From: Dugong dugon
Lineage: Eukaryota; Chordata; Mammalia; Sirenia; Dugongidae
NCBI GenBank assembly: GCA_030035585.1
Contig: CM057482.1
Span: 9,287,001 to 9,351,000 of the forward strand
Direction: 5' to 3'
DNA: 64,000 bases
The stretch's first letter is position 1; every line of letters begins with the position of its first letter. This document shows positions 36,251-47,934 of this stretch, in pieces. Both the position numbers and the translations under genes were made by a program. The notes under the pieces were generated by a model. The model saw only the letters and a list, made by a program, of their open reading frames with translations, searched no databases and was not told the DNA's origin.

Positions 36251-36889
36251 TTACTACAGGGTTGCTATGAGTTGGAATCAACTTGACAGCAACCAGTTTG
36301 GTTTTGATTTTTATCTGTTACTATGATGATTATGATTAATTATTTTGATGACCCAAGCCTCCCAGATTTGACCAGTGGAAGCGCCTTCAATCTGACTTCT
36401 ATATCCTTTTGGCATGTACTCATCATTCTCTGAGCACTTCATTATTTTCTGGCACAAGACATTCCAGGCTCATCTCATACTCAGTTCTGGAATCAGCCAT
36501 TTCTCCAAGGAAGTCCTAGTTCCTTTTAGTAGAGAATGGTATTCAGAAGAAAAGATCTGAGCGCTTATTGCTGCCAAAGCATCACTGCTCCCAGGTCCTC
36601 TCAGTGGACAGTAAGAGTGGATGCCCCCCTCACCCTGCTCAGCTCTGACACGTGGTGTTGGGCCATGTGAACATTTTATCACCCCACTCTGACTCCAATA
36701 CCCCATGCTAGGCGACTGCCACACACACTGCCCCCCACACAAGGAGTCTTCCTCACTCTAATCTGATTCCAAATATTACCAGGGATAACATGGGTCATTT
36801 CATAACAGTAAAGGGGTCAATTCATAAGCAAACGTAAGAATTCTAGATGTTTATGGGTCTAAAAACATAGCTTGAAAATACATGAAACA

Positions 36890-37440
36890 AAAAATGGAAG
36901 TATAAATAGACAAATCCACAATTACAGTCAGAAATTTCAACATTGTTCTCTCAATAATTGATAGAACAAGTAAACAGAAAATCAGTAAGGATACAGAAGA
37001 CTTGAACACCACCAACTAACTTGGCCTGCCTGACATTTATAGAACACATCACTCAACAATTACAGATTAAGTGCTAGTCCATGTTCAAGTGCACATGGAA
37101 CATTTATCATAACAGACCATACTCTGGGGCCATAAAACAAGTCTCAATAAATTTAAAAGAATTCAAATTATATAAGATATGTTCTCTGATGAAAGTGAAA
37201 TTAAATTAGAAATCAATAACAAAGATATTTGGAAAATCCCCAAATATCTGGAAGCTAAATAACACACTTCTAAATAACCTATATGTCAAAGAAGACATCA
37301 AAGGTAAATTAGAAAGTACTTTAAACTGAATGAAAATTAAAACACAGCATTTCAAAATTTGTGGGATGCAGCTAAAGCAGTGCTAAGAGGGAAATTTATA
37401 GCACTAGATTGCCTATACTAGGAAAGAAGAAAGGTCTAAT
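36890..37440 (+). repeat. L1 ORF2 fragment
   Basis: Contains 'caagtgcacatggaacattt', 'ataaaacaagtctcaataaa' and 'gcagtgctaagagggaaatt', conserved in L1 ORF2, with several stops and gaps. Non-functional. Confidence 0.7.
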
Positions 37441-37666
37441 ATGACTAATGTACAGTACATTATTTCTCTTCCAAACAGCCATAATTCAATCTATAGCTTC
37501 AGAATGGAGAAAACAGTTCAGTTTGATGGGGGCAGTTCCCCCTTCATGAAAATCACTGTTTTACCTTCAGTGAAGATAATAACATCCTAACGTCCTACAT
37601 AATAACATCCCACACACCTGGCCTGCTAAAAGGTTTGGGTGTCATAGTGCATGACAGCACACACAC

Positions 37667-37827
37667 CTGTGCGGTTGGCTGGTCTTGCTGACTGGGAATC
37701 AGGAGAAGTTAAGCTTTGCCTCCTTCCTACTTCATCAGAAGGAGAGGTTGGTAACGATGATATTGGAGGAGTCTGTGCACGACGTGTGGGAAGTACAGTG
37801 GTAGTTGGGTAACTAGAGAACATTTGC
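37667..37827 (-). CDS. HERC1: HERC1 exon e15 (r1135-r1188), Ser/Pro-rich linker
   Basis: 161 bp, one base in and one out. The peptide QMFSSYPTTTVLPTRRAQTP then ISSLPTSPSDEVGRRQSLTS has several SP/TP and RRxS sites, so it is probably a disordered regulatory linker. The donor is ACAG|GTGTGTG, weak at +3 to +6. Confidence 0.9.
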
Positions 37828-39003
37828 CTTTAAGAAAACAAGAGTGGTTAGCAGAAAAATCCAATAAGTAAATGATACATACATGACAATCTTCTTATAG
37901 AATAATATGCAACTTAAGGAATTACATAGGTTAGCTATAGTTTAAAGAGGGGGGAATAGATTCCTTAGTTTTAAAAATCATCATCTCATAAGGTGTTTTT
38001 TCTATAAAAGTAATAAAACCTTATAATTTATTCAACAAAATGCAAGCAACACAGCAAGCAGGGAAATACAGCAGTGAATAAAACAGACAAAATCCCTGCC
38101 TAAAATGCCAAGATAACAGGCAGGGGTGTTGTGGTAGTCATACAATAGTTAGAGAATAAAGAAGACTTTTAAAACTAGGTAACTTGCAGTTACTTCAAAC
38201 GTAAATTCACTAGCTAGCCATGAAATTTTTCACACAGATTCAAAGTAATAGTTTATAGGCAAGTTATGGAAAGAAAAGATAGCTGTCTTAGTCACTCAGC
38301 ACAACTAACAATAACATATGAATAATGATACGCCAGCTTATAGAGAAGGAAAGGTCAAGAGAGACAGCCCCTCTCAAGCTAAGAAGGTAAACACTGACTA
38401 GAGAGAGGATGAAGTCCAGGAAGATTCTCGTGACTGTTCTTTAGATCGGTCCAACAGAACTAAGAACTTTTCAAACACCAAAAAAGCATTGTCCAACTAG
38501 GGACAAACAACTGTGATACAACAGTATTCACATAGGAGGCGACAGTTTTGTAACTGACTTTTCTCCTATTAAACGACTTTCAGCCAGGCCGACAACTGAA
38601 GCTCTAATACAGTCCCCAGCCAACAGCAGGGAAATGAACACAGAAGAAAGGAGGAGTCAAAAGACCTGGTGGAAGTCTTTGGGAGCAAGGGGCCATGCTT
38701 TTACCTCTGAATTCTATGACTATCCTAACCCGAGCTTGAAAGGCAACAAGGAGTCACAGTGCTACTGATTCTTTGCAGATGTCTTGAACTCTGTCATGGC
38801 TAGAGGGATTAAAAACCTTATTAGAATATCCTAGCATTCCTCTCTTCCTCATGTCTTGAACAGAAGCACCTCCTGGAACTGTGTTACTCAAGGGAGGCAG
38901 GAGATGTGGTCAATCGCCTGTGGAAACTGGCATTATCCAGTGGAGACTAGGCAATAGTAGCTACTTAATCAGTGCTCCTTCTACCCAAGCCCAGAGCAGG
39001 AAT
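37828..39003. other. Intron e14-e15, proximal part
   Basis: Mostly unassigned. About 38025-38120 ('gaataaaacagacaaaatcc') resembles the old repeat also seen at 47800 and 49330. Confidence 0.45.
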
Positions 39004-39192
39004 GCAGTGGTTCTCAGAAACTATGAACTGAAGACCACTGCATCAGAATCACTGGGAAACTTAATTAAAATGTAAACACCATAGGCCCCACACCTGACCT
39101 ACTGAATCAGACTTGCTGGGAGATACAGGCCCAGAGCTTTAAAAAGCTCCCCAGGCGGCTGTTGTGCACACCAAGAATTGAGAACAACTACT
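39004..39192 (+). repeat. MER5A-like hAT-Charlie element
   Basis: Starts 'cagtggttctcagaaactat', with 'gcatcagaatcactgggaaa' and 'ctactgaatcagacttgctg' inside, and ends 'agaattgagaacaacta'. Confidence 0.7.
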
Positions 39193-39689
39193 CTCCTCTT
39201 CTACCCGCTCAGGTCTCTGACCACAAACTGGGAAAAGCAATCACCTGTCAACTAAGGGGAAGGGAAAACAAACAAGAAAAAGGGAGGCTAACTGTTCTGC
39301 TTCCCTTTACTTCACTTAAGCCTTAGTTAAGAGAACTCACAAAACAGTCCCTCTTTAAAGGTCCTCTCTCAAAAAATTTTCATTTTGTGTATACATTTGG
39401 CAAACTGGAGCAAAAATAAATTTAAATAAGTAACTATTATTTGAAATTTACAAACCAAAACAGGGTTGGCTAAAGAAGCATCATATGACATGCTCTTTCA
39501 TTTGAAAAGTAGACTTGTTTGATCTCATAGTTAGAATGAAAGTATAGTTAAAGAATTACGCTTAAAGGGGAAACAGTCCGAGAAGAGACAATTATTTTCA
39601 TAAAAAGACATTCAAAAGTCCAGTTAAAATAAGAAAAAGGAAAAAAAAAAATTGTAAGAAGATATCTGATAATCAGTAGCACAGATGAT

Positions 39690-39830
39690 TAGACCTGGGG
39701 CTACCACTAACTAGCTGTGAGACTTCGGGCAAGTTATTCAACTTCTCTGAGAGGTATTTTCACCTTCAGGAAAAGGAGCATGACTGTAAGATTTCTCGGG
39801 TTACTTCGAGCTCTCGAATGCCGCGACTCA
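39690..39830 (+). repeat. MIR SINE
   Basis: 'ctagctgtgagacttcgggc' plus 'aagttattcaacttctctga' is the MIR core. It ends about 90 bases from e14. Confidence 0.6.
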
Positions 39831-39920
39831 GCTGGCACACTATGCATCCATCAGAAAGCCATCACACGTTTCAGAACCACAGGCATTAGTACGGCAGACA
39901 CTAAAGGTCAACTTCTCTAC

Positions 39921-40119
39921 CTGAGAAGACTAAGTGGCATCACTCCTGGGGACTCAGATGCAGGCACCGTTTCGGTGTCAGTGACTGGAGTGGTGGCAGT
40001 TGTGGTGTCCTCCAGGGAGCTGCTCATAAAGGAAGTAGTGCTTGAGGCTGATGGGCTAGTCGTCACCGGTGTCTGTGCCTGCTGGGCTTGGTCACCTTCT
40101 TCGGCTTGTTGATCAATCT
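39921..40119 (-). CDS. HERC1: HERC1 exon e14 (r1069-r1134), Ser/Thr-rich linker
   Basis: 199 bp, two bases in and AG out, donor GTAGAG. It begins IDQQAEEGDQAQQAQTPVTT and continues through SSTTSF, TTTATTPVTDTET to PGVMPLSLL. Low complexity, Gln then Ser/Thr rich; likely disordered and a good phosphorylation target. Confidence 0.92.
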
Positions 40120-40914
40120 CTATAAAAACAAGGTAAAGGTTAAGAAAGTAGTAAAGCTTTGTTTTTTCCAGAGTGACAATGCGAATGGGAAACTTAATGT
40201 TTAATTAGAAAATTTTATAAATATCTTTTAAAAGTATCAACTTTTATGAAAGATTTACAGAAAAACAAATGCTCTTACACATATACATTCTTGTATTCAC
40301 CACTGTACGCACTACTCTAGCCTCTACAGACAATAATGTAACATTATGCATTTCTTTTTTTAAAGAAGAGGGATCTCTTAAAAACAAACAAAAAGGTAGT
40401 CTCACTTTTGGTTGTATGATTTGACAAAAGATTCTCTAGAGATATCCGACCATTAAAACTATATTTCCTTAGCACTCTGATTTTGACTGCCTATCTTTAG
40501 CGTATAAATGGGCCAAGAGGAAGACACGTAAATACAAAAACAATAAAAACCTAAACAGAAACCCCGTGCTCTAAAATGAACAATGCCTCAAAAAAATTAC
40601 TACTAAGAGTTTAACAAAAAAAAAGAAGTATTTAGTTAAAATGTTGAAAAGTTTACAAAGTAGTTACAGATACGTATTTTACTATCTGGTAAAGGAGGCT
40701 ACAAATAAACATAGTCAAAACCGGAGTTGCGGCAAAGCCAGTTAATTCTATTAGGTTTGCTAAATGGCCATGTCCCTTCATAATCATCATGATCTTAACA
40801 CTCCTACTTATGTGCACCATGCACCTCTCTGTGCCTATTTAGTGCCTAAAGTAAGAAAGGGAGGAAGGAAGGGAGGAACGGGAAATGAAAGGAAGAAAAA
40901 AAGAAACGTAAGCT

Positions 40915-41020
40915 TCATGACGGCAAGGGACTTTGTTTTGTTCACTGCTGACTCCCCAAAACCTAGAAAAGTGCCTAGCACATAGTGGGCACTCAGTAAA
41001 CATTTACTGAATAAATTCCA
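40915..41020 (+). repeat. L2 3' end fragment
   Basis: 'gtgcctagcacatagtgggc' then 'actcagtaaacatttactga' is the classic L2 end. Confidence 0.65.
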
Positions 41021-41082
41021 ATTTTATTTCAGAACTCATATCCAAAGGTGAAGATAAAACAAGGTTTTTACACTCAATATAA

Positions 41083-41293
41083 AAACCCCAAAAGCAAACC
41101 CAGTGCCATCGAGTTGATTCTGACTCAGCGACTCACAGGACAGAGCAGAACTGCCCCAATGGGTTTCTAAGGCTGTATATCTTTATGGAAGCTGATTGCC
41201 ACTTCTTTCTCCCGTGGAGTGGCTGGTGGGTTTGAACTGCCAACCTTTTCATTAGCAGCCAAACGCTTTAACCACCGTACCACCAGGACTCCT
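41083..41293 (-). mobile_element. Afrotherian SINE, long subfamily
   Basis: Reverse-complement copy from the tail ('gccatcgagttgattctgac') to the head ('ttaaccaccgtaccaccagg'). Confidence 0.85.
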
Positions 41294-41669
41294 TACACTC
41301 AATAAATAACCTGTAAAATTAGTAGACTTTAAAATGTCTCTGAGAATGAATAATTTCTATTTAGAACCAGATCAATAAATAGTTGAGTACCTTTTGTGGC
41401 ATTAGTTCAATTTCAGTTTTACAAAACGTGGTAACAACAACCAAGTTCTAATGCTTGTGTAGGTTTAAAATAGAAAATCTTAGGTAGATGATTAATATAA
41501 AAGAAACAAAAAAGAACTATTTGCCTTCTACAGAAAAAATGTGAAAATTGCTTCACCCTCCCTCACCAAAAAAACCTTTTACAAATATGTTACAGAGTAT
41601 ACCACTTATGATGATTAGAAATATAAATAATTTCAACAGGTGAAAACCAAAAAAAATTGGATAACATAC

Positions 41670-42445
41670 CTTGCTTAATTTTGCCCCCACACTGGTCTTC
41701 CCAAAGCCCATGGACCACTGATTTATAGACGACAGCCTGCGCTCGCTCCAGATCAGCTAACCCCAGTGCTCTCTTTATGGGCGACCGCGCGACTGCGCGC
41801 TTCACCATGTGCCGCATCAAGAACTGCAGGGCCGCACGCATCTCCACGTCTTCGTGAACAACTGGCGAGCTGGCGCAGTCCGAGTTGTGGCCATTTTCAG
41901 CCAGAACTTTTGGTATCAGCAACAGCTCAGCGTATTTACTACAGCCAAGAAGAGCACTAAGTGATTTCATAGCACCAAGGTAGAGATAGGAGAGCTGGAC
42001 TGCTCTGATTTCTGACTGGGCTATGTCATGGTTTTTGGACAGGTGTTCATGATTTTTTCTTTTTCCTTCTGTTATCTGATGTTGGGGTTCCACACCTGGC
42101 AGTGCTGGATCTAACGAACAGGAAGACACTTCGTTTTCTGATTTGGAGCTTGTGGTGCCCTGACTTTTGACATCGTCAGACATTAAGCCTGTTCGCGCGT
42201 CTAACGCAGAGTCACTCTCAGTTTTCTGCTCAACTTCCCCTTTCTCCTCAGACTCATGTCGGTGTTTCTTTTCATGTCGCTTGGTGCTCTGTTTCCCCAT
42301 GTCTTCGTGAATGCCAGTCAGATACGTTAGGTCCAGTAGCACAGAAGCTGTCAGGCCTCGGAATCGCGCCACATCAAACGGCAGAGGTTCACAGGGCTCC
42401 AGATTATACAACGGAGTATCACTAGGCGACCAAAAAGTTGGGAAG
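41670..42445 (-). CDS. HERC1: HERC1 exon e13 (r810-r1068), largest exon in the window
   Basis: 776 bp. It starts with the single base completing AG|C (Ser) and then FPTFWSPSDTPLYNLEP. The middle holds a basic tract (KQSTKRHEKKHRHESEEKG) and a Ser/Thr/Glu-rich region. The end is helical (SYLYLGAMKSLSALLGCSKY, and MRAALQFLMRHMVKRAV). The donor is GTATGT. A second acceptor-like site (CGCCTAG) lies 24 bases inside the exon, in frame. No named domain. Confidence 0.94.
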
Positions 42446-42702
42446 CTTTAATAAAGATCAGAATGACACAGGAAGAAGCGAGTGAGGGATAGACAAGAGG
42501 AAGGTACAGAAAATAATGTAGACACAATACGATGCATCATGTACACAGTACAGAAAATAATTTACACAAACCAGAAGTTATTACAAACAGAGGGAAAAAC
42601 AAGTCCATAATGAGAAAATGGGAGATGCGATGCTAAATGCAAAAACAATGAGACGTTCATGTGCTTTCAAACGAGAATATTCACTATTACATGATGTAAG
42701 TC

Positions 42703-42917
42703 AGGAGTCGGCACACTCGATGTTAAAAGGCCTGGTGGTCAATATTTTAGACTTTGCATGCCACACGGTCTCTGTGGCAGCTACCCAAGCCTGCACTGCA
42801 GCATGAAAGCAGCCACTGACATACCGAAACGGACAGGTGTGGCTGAATAACTTTATTTACCAAAACAGGCAGTAGGCTGGATTTGGCCTGTGGGTAGTAG
42901 TTTGCTGCTTACTGATG
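42703..42917 (+). repeat. hAT-type nonautonomous element
   Basis: 'caggagtcggcacactcgat' start, 'atattttagactttgcatgc' and 'aactttatttaccaaaacag' inside, and 'ggatttggcctgtgggtagt' near the end match a common mammalian hAT-Charlie-type repeat. Confidence 0.6.
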
Positions 42918-43394
42918 TAAATTATTTGGAAAGTCTGTATAATAAATCCAGTTTATTATGTGGGTGATGGCCATTTATAACCTTACAGAGAAGACTGTTT
43001 CATTAAAAATTTTACTTAATAGTCTTCAGTTAACACTTCTAATTTATAGTTTAAACAAAATATAATCACATATTTCCTGATATGTGGCAATAACTTCCTA
43101 AAGTTTAAAAATGTTATACTTAAACAAAACATAACAGAAAATTTTAGCAAGTATACCAAGTTGTGGTGGCATACATTTGTTGTACTAATAAAATCCTAGC
43201 TCCATTTTACTTTCCTAATCTTATTTTCCCTTTGCCTCATTTTTCTTATTTGTTTTAATTTTAATGCCATTAATTAATTAATTAATTTTGCCAGATTACA
43301 TGCATCTTGATAAGGCATCAGAAATCCTTTCCGAAACAAGACTAAGAATAGATACTTCATGCAACTCTAAAATTTTCATTGGTTTCTTAGGTTG

Positions 43395-43534
43395 GTGGGG
43401 GTGAAGGTAGGTAGGGTCCACGAACCCCTGAAATTGTATGTAAACTTTCCATACGTATATTTTTCAGCTGAGAGGGCCCACAGCTTTCACTGCATTCTAA
43501 AAAAGTACTATCTCCAAAAAAACACTAAGAACCA
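43395..43534 (-). repeat. hAT-type fragment
   Basis: Ends 'cactaagaaccactgtttta', the reverse of the CAGTGGTTCT terminus of hAT-Charlie elements. The intron around it, up to 44327, shows nothing else. Confidence 0.5.
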
Positions 43535-44327
43535 CTGTTTTAGACAATGTTCTACGTCATATTAACACTATAAAGAAATAGCATTAGGCAGTTAATGAAT
43601 AGTTCCATAATATCATCAATAAATCCATGTTTTCAAATGGTACAATTATGCAGAATCATTAGATAAGTGAATTCCCTTAGCAATGGAGATACTTAACATA
43701 TTTTCTTTTAAACATATGAAGCTTTTTTTCATACAAATCCTATTTGAATGCAAACATATCTAAATGCTTTTAAGCATACACTGTGTCAAGTACACTGAAT
43801 TTTCATATCTACCCAAAATATTACACATCGAGGGAACAGAAAATGTGTGTTAAAAATAAAAGACAAAGCAGTACTTAAAATTACAGATAATCCAAAACTT
43901 AATTTTAACGGCTTAAATGTTCTTATCTTGCATTCAAAGCCCTCTTAACACAAAACACCACTGGCAGATCTGCACTGTCTGGATGATTTTTTTCTATCTC
44001 AGTGTGTAATGGAGATGATAAAAATGAAGGAAGCTGAAAGAAAACTCCCAGTTAAACCGAAACTAGTGAGCTTACCATTTCTTCACAAAACAAAATAACA
44101 AAGACCGTCAATATTTTACAAACCACTAGTATTCCAAGGAACACAGGTTTGGGAAATAGTCCTTTATGAAATCACAGTACCAATATCCAACTGTATGAAA
44201 AAAAAAATTACTAAAGAAAGTTAAGTGGCAGCTCACTTAAAATACACGATTACTCACTTTCTATAGGCAATGGCCCATTTCACCATTAAATACTCGTTTG
44301 CTGAAAGTGTAACTCAACAGATCATAC

Positions 44328-44848
44328 CTGATGGTAATTTCTGCTTCATCCCATTGGACCTTGGCAGACGTGCTGCCCTCTTTGACCACTCCCAGCAGCG
44401 TGGCGTGGCGCCCAGTTTGCTTGTGAACACACCGACCTCCAACTCTAAGACCAGCATCAACTCCTCCTATCACTGCCAGCACGGGCCACACCTCTATGCA
44501 AAGGGTCCTCAACTGTGGCTCTGAGAGGTCAGCAAGGCCATGCCTACTGTGTTTACCTTTCTCTTCCTCTTTGCCCTCCTTCTCCTCTCTCATTTCATTT
44601 TCCTCTCGGCTCTGAACCGAGCGGCTTTTCTTTAGCTTCTGCCCTGACTCTTTAATACATATCTTAATTTTGTGCAGCCTTTCCATCATTTTTTTGTTAA
44701 TGCAGTAAGTCCAACGGTCTGTTCGGTGAAGGATACGGATAAGTTGAATAGTGGCCTCAGCTAGCACTGCAGCTACTGGACTACAAATGGGATCTCCTGG
44801 AAGTAGGTCTCGTGGTGTGCCACGCATTTGCATATCACAAATTTTCAC
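44328..44848 (-). CDS. HERC1: HERC1 exon e12 (r637-r809), charged linker and small beta module
   Basis: 521 bp, 173 codons plus AG of a split Ser codon, donor GTATGA. It opens VKICDMQMRGTPRDLLPGDP, then a helical segment, then a Lys/Arg/Glu-rich stretch (roughly window residues 705-735). It ends with GGRCVHKQTGRHATLLGVV, a pattern like the small SH3-like barrels in MIB/HERC2-type modules; that resemblance is by eye only. Compatible phase with e13. Confidence 0.93.
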
Positions 44849-44900
44849 CTGCAGAAAAGAAGGGGGTAAATGTGTGACATTAACAGTTGTCCTAAAATAT

Positions 44901-45103
44901 TGTTGTTGTTAGGTGCCAGTGAGTTGATTCTGACTCACAGCCACCCCGTGTGAGAGTAGTACTGTTCCATGGGGTTTCCTAGGTTGAAATTTTTACAGAA
45001 GCAGATCGCCAGGTCTTTCTCCTGCAGAGTCTCTCGGTGGGTTAGAACCACCAATCTTTCGTTAGCAGATGAGCACTTAACTGTTATGCCACCAGGGTTC
45101 TTT
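44901..45103 (-). mobile_element. Afrotherian SINE, long subfamily
   Basis: Reverse-complement copy with 'cagatcgccaggtctttctc' in the body and head end 'ttatgccaccagggttcttt'. Confidence 0.85.
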
Positions 45104-45611
45104 CCTAAAATATCAGTCACTATAAATTCTAGCACGTTAGTACTCCTAATATATGTGTGTCGTATCAAATGGCTGCCAACAAGGTGTGAGCAAAGGTTAC
45201 TGATGTACCAGAAGTTAGGAGCAGTATGGTCCTCTGGAATAAATTGGGACTTCCATGATTCTGCTAATGGTATCTTTTAACATTTAAGATTATTTTTAGA
45301 TTCTTCTCTCATGTGCATAACTGCCAATGAACCAGATTATCCCTAAACTACTTCCTCTAATATCTATAAGAACACATACGTTTGAAAGTTGACTCACTAT
45401 ATTCAAAATGCCAGAATATCAAATAATGCCTTACTAATGAGTAAATGTAACTTCTAAAAATATCTAACCTTCTTCTAGAGGAGTAAATTACTGTAATCAG
45501 GTACTTTTAATAGTTAAAATAGTTCATAATATTTATAAGTTCTAGCACACTAACAAATACTAATAAAAATAACAAATATCCTTTAAGTATACAGACTTGA
45601 AGTTTCATTAC
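45104..45611. other. Intron e11-e12, distal part
   Basis: Nothing recognised. Confidence 0.5.
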
Positions 45612-45695
45612 CTTCTCCCCTGGGTTGCTACTATAGAACATCACACAAGGGTACAATTCGGCCGCATCCACATCTTCAAAAGCTAACTTGGGTTC
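45612..45695 (-). CDS. HERC1: HERC1 exon e11 (r609-r636), end of SPRY
   Basis: 84 bp, 28 codons, phase 0. The sequence EPKLAFEDVDAAELYPCVMF is the typical last SPRY strand pair (LYPCV). The donor is GTAATG. Confidence 0.93.
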
Positions 45696-46069
45696 CTAGA
45701 GTGTGGCAGAGGTGACAAAAAGTAAAAGGAAACAAAAATATTTTTTTAAAACTGGTAATATCCAACCACAGTAAAATTCAAAGCTCTTATAAGACAGAGT
45801 AGAAGTTACCACATCTCAATTAACCTTGCTAAACAAGAAAATTCCAAAGATAATAAATGATCCTCATTTTTTCATTCAGGTCAACAATTTTACTAGGACT
45901 TTACTATCTTTCCCCTCGGTTGTTTGGGGCTGATAAATATTATAAGAACCAAAACATATCAGAGAAAAAGCAGAGGAGAGTGACTAATCTATAAACTGAA
46001 TAATCAGCACTTGAATAACTGTAAATAAAAACAAGAAAATATGTGATGCTTGTGAATAGGTTTCAGTAC

Positions 46070-46309
46070 CTCTCCATTCTTCCCAAAAGAAATGGTCCTG
46101 GCTTCCATGTCTAACACACAGGTAATGAAATCTCCTTGAGTAAAGCTGGACAATGTCAAAGTCTGCTCTCCATTATGATAGAGGTTACCACTGTAGGCCC
46201 TATACAGCCACATGTCCGAGGTAGTGCGGTGGTTAAAGTCATGTACTGGCCAGCGAGAAACTCCAACACATGTGCCTTCGTTACCTCTGTTTTCCTTCAC
46301 GATGTAAAA
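46070..46309 (-). CDS. HERC1: HERC1 exon e10 (r529-r608), SPRY core
   Basis: 240 bp, 80 codons, phase 0. The peptide FYIVKENRGNEGTCVGVSRW, the WLYRAYSGNLYHNGE turn and GDFITCVLDMEARTISFGKN are hallmark SPRY strands. The donor is GTACTG. Confidence 0.95.
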
Positions 46310-46609
46310 CTAAAATAAAAGTAATAATGTTCAATAATATTCAAAAACCCCGCTTACATACTATTAATTATAATAACCAATACTGGAGAATGTGTTTGTA
46401 ATTAATGCTTATGCATTTATGGGAACATGGTAAGTTTATTCTCAGCCTAAGTGAAAGTAGCATAAAAATAAAATAATTTCATCAATTTGTAAAGATTTTA
46501 AGACAAATTTATTCTTTACCCTGTACAACATTTAAAATTACCTTTGAATAACTATAACATATTAAAGTAAGCAATTTTAGTTCACAACTTATGAAGCCGA
46601 GGAAGTGTG

Positions 46610-47057
46610 TCTAGTCCAGAAAACTATTAATGAAAAGCTTCCATTCTTTATGTACAGATTTTTCTACATGCATACTTCTGTGAGAAAAAAGGTAACACAG
46701 CAGGTCTGAGACTGCTCTCCTTAGACAGGTATGTCTGCAACATTGGTCCCTGGCTGTTACCTAGGACCTTAACTGGTAAACAGTTCCCTACATTGCCGTA
46801 AACTGTCCCTAACTGATACAGGTGGCTCACTGTACCCAGACTGTACAAAAAGTGCGGTTTATGCTGAATAACTGCTTTCCTTCTGGAACCTAAAATTTTG
46901 GTACATGCCAGCCAAAGAGGACCAATGTGACCAGTCCCCAGTAAAAACCTTGGGGACTGAGTCTCTTATGGACTTCCCCAGGGAAAACATGTTGCTGCAT
47001 TTTTGTTGTTGAGGGAAGGCTGTGCTCTGTGTGAGCCCTCATGTGAGGGACATAACG
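46610..47057 (+). repeat. Possible solo LTR of an old ERVL-type element
   Basis: The 'gaccagtccccagtaaaaac' then 'cttggggactgagtctctta' segment resembles the 3' part of old mammalian LTRs. No internal viral genes are present. The family is not named. Confidence 0.35.
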
Positions 47058-47290
47058 TGATTTTTCAACTGTCCACTTTTTTATAATTTTAGACTTACAG
47101 AAGAGTTACAAAAATAATAGAGAGTTCCTGCATATCCTTCACTCCATTTATGTTAACATCCTACATAATGGTAGAACAATGCATATAATATATGTCTATT
47201 TTTTAGTATTTCCACACTTTTTTTAATAAAACCTGGGGAAAAAGGACTAAAAGGCAAAATACACAGAAAACTACTTGGAATTCTATGCAC

Positions 47291-47467
47291 CTTCCACTGA
47301 TAGCACCCAGAAGTTACTCCAGTCGATGCCAATCCATATCCTTTTCCTCCACTGCCATGAGTCAAAATCTGTCCATTCTCCACCAGGCAACACTGAGCTT
47401 TCTCTGGGTCAAACGACACTTCTTGTATAGGAAGATTTTCATCTTCTTCCTCCAACTCTCCCTGCTT
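47291..47467 (-). CDS. HERC1: HERC1 exon e9 (r470-r528), start of SPRY
   Basis: 177 bp, phase 0 at both ends, donor GTGCAT. After an acidic lead (KQGELEEEDENLPIQE) the segment VSFDPEKAQCCLVENGQIL, then GYGLASTGVTSGCYQWK, is the beginning of a B30.2/SPRY fold, a protein-interaction beta-sandwich. The fold continues in e10 and e11. Confidence 0.93.
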
Positions 47468-47584
47468 CTGCCAGAAAGGAAGACAGGTCAGTATTCTGGA
47501 GAAACCCAGCTCTCCAGTAACACATATGCTCTGTGACTCCTTGGTTTTATTCCACAAATATTTATTAAGTACTCACTATATACA

Positions 47585-47790
47585 AGTGGTGCAAATGGTT
47601 AACATGCTTGGCTGCTAAACAAAAGGCTGGAAGGTCGAGTCCAGAGGTACCTCAGAAGAAAGACCTGGGAATCTACTTTCAAAAAAATCAGTCACTGAAA
47701 ACTCTATGGAGTGTAGTTCTACTCTAACACACATGAGGTCACCACGAGTTTGAGTCAACACAAAGGCAACTGGTTTCTGGTTTTATGCAC
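47585..47790 (+). mobile_element. Afrotherian SINE, long subfamily, diverged
   Basis: 'tggttaacatgcttggctgc' head, 'gaagaaagacctgggaatc' body and a 'tgagtcaacacaaaggcaac' tail. It sits in an older repeat. Confidence 0.75.
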
Positions 47791-47934
47791 CAGTTGCTGT
47801 GCAAGGCAATGGGAACACAGTGATAAACACAGCATGGACCCTGCCCATACAGGGCTTATAGTCCAATTAAGGGACACAGAGATAAGTAAATAAACACTTA
47901 CTGACACAGTTAGGTTCCAGACACCAGGTTGTTA

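Noticed and set aside
41766..41960. Plus-strand frame opposite e13
   Set aside because: Shadow of the HERC1 exon on the other strand.
46610..47057. Endogenous retrovirus with genes
   Set aside because: At most a solo LTR; no gag, pol or env remnants seen nearby.
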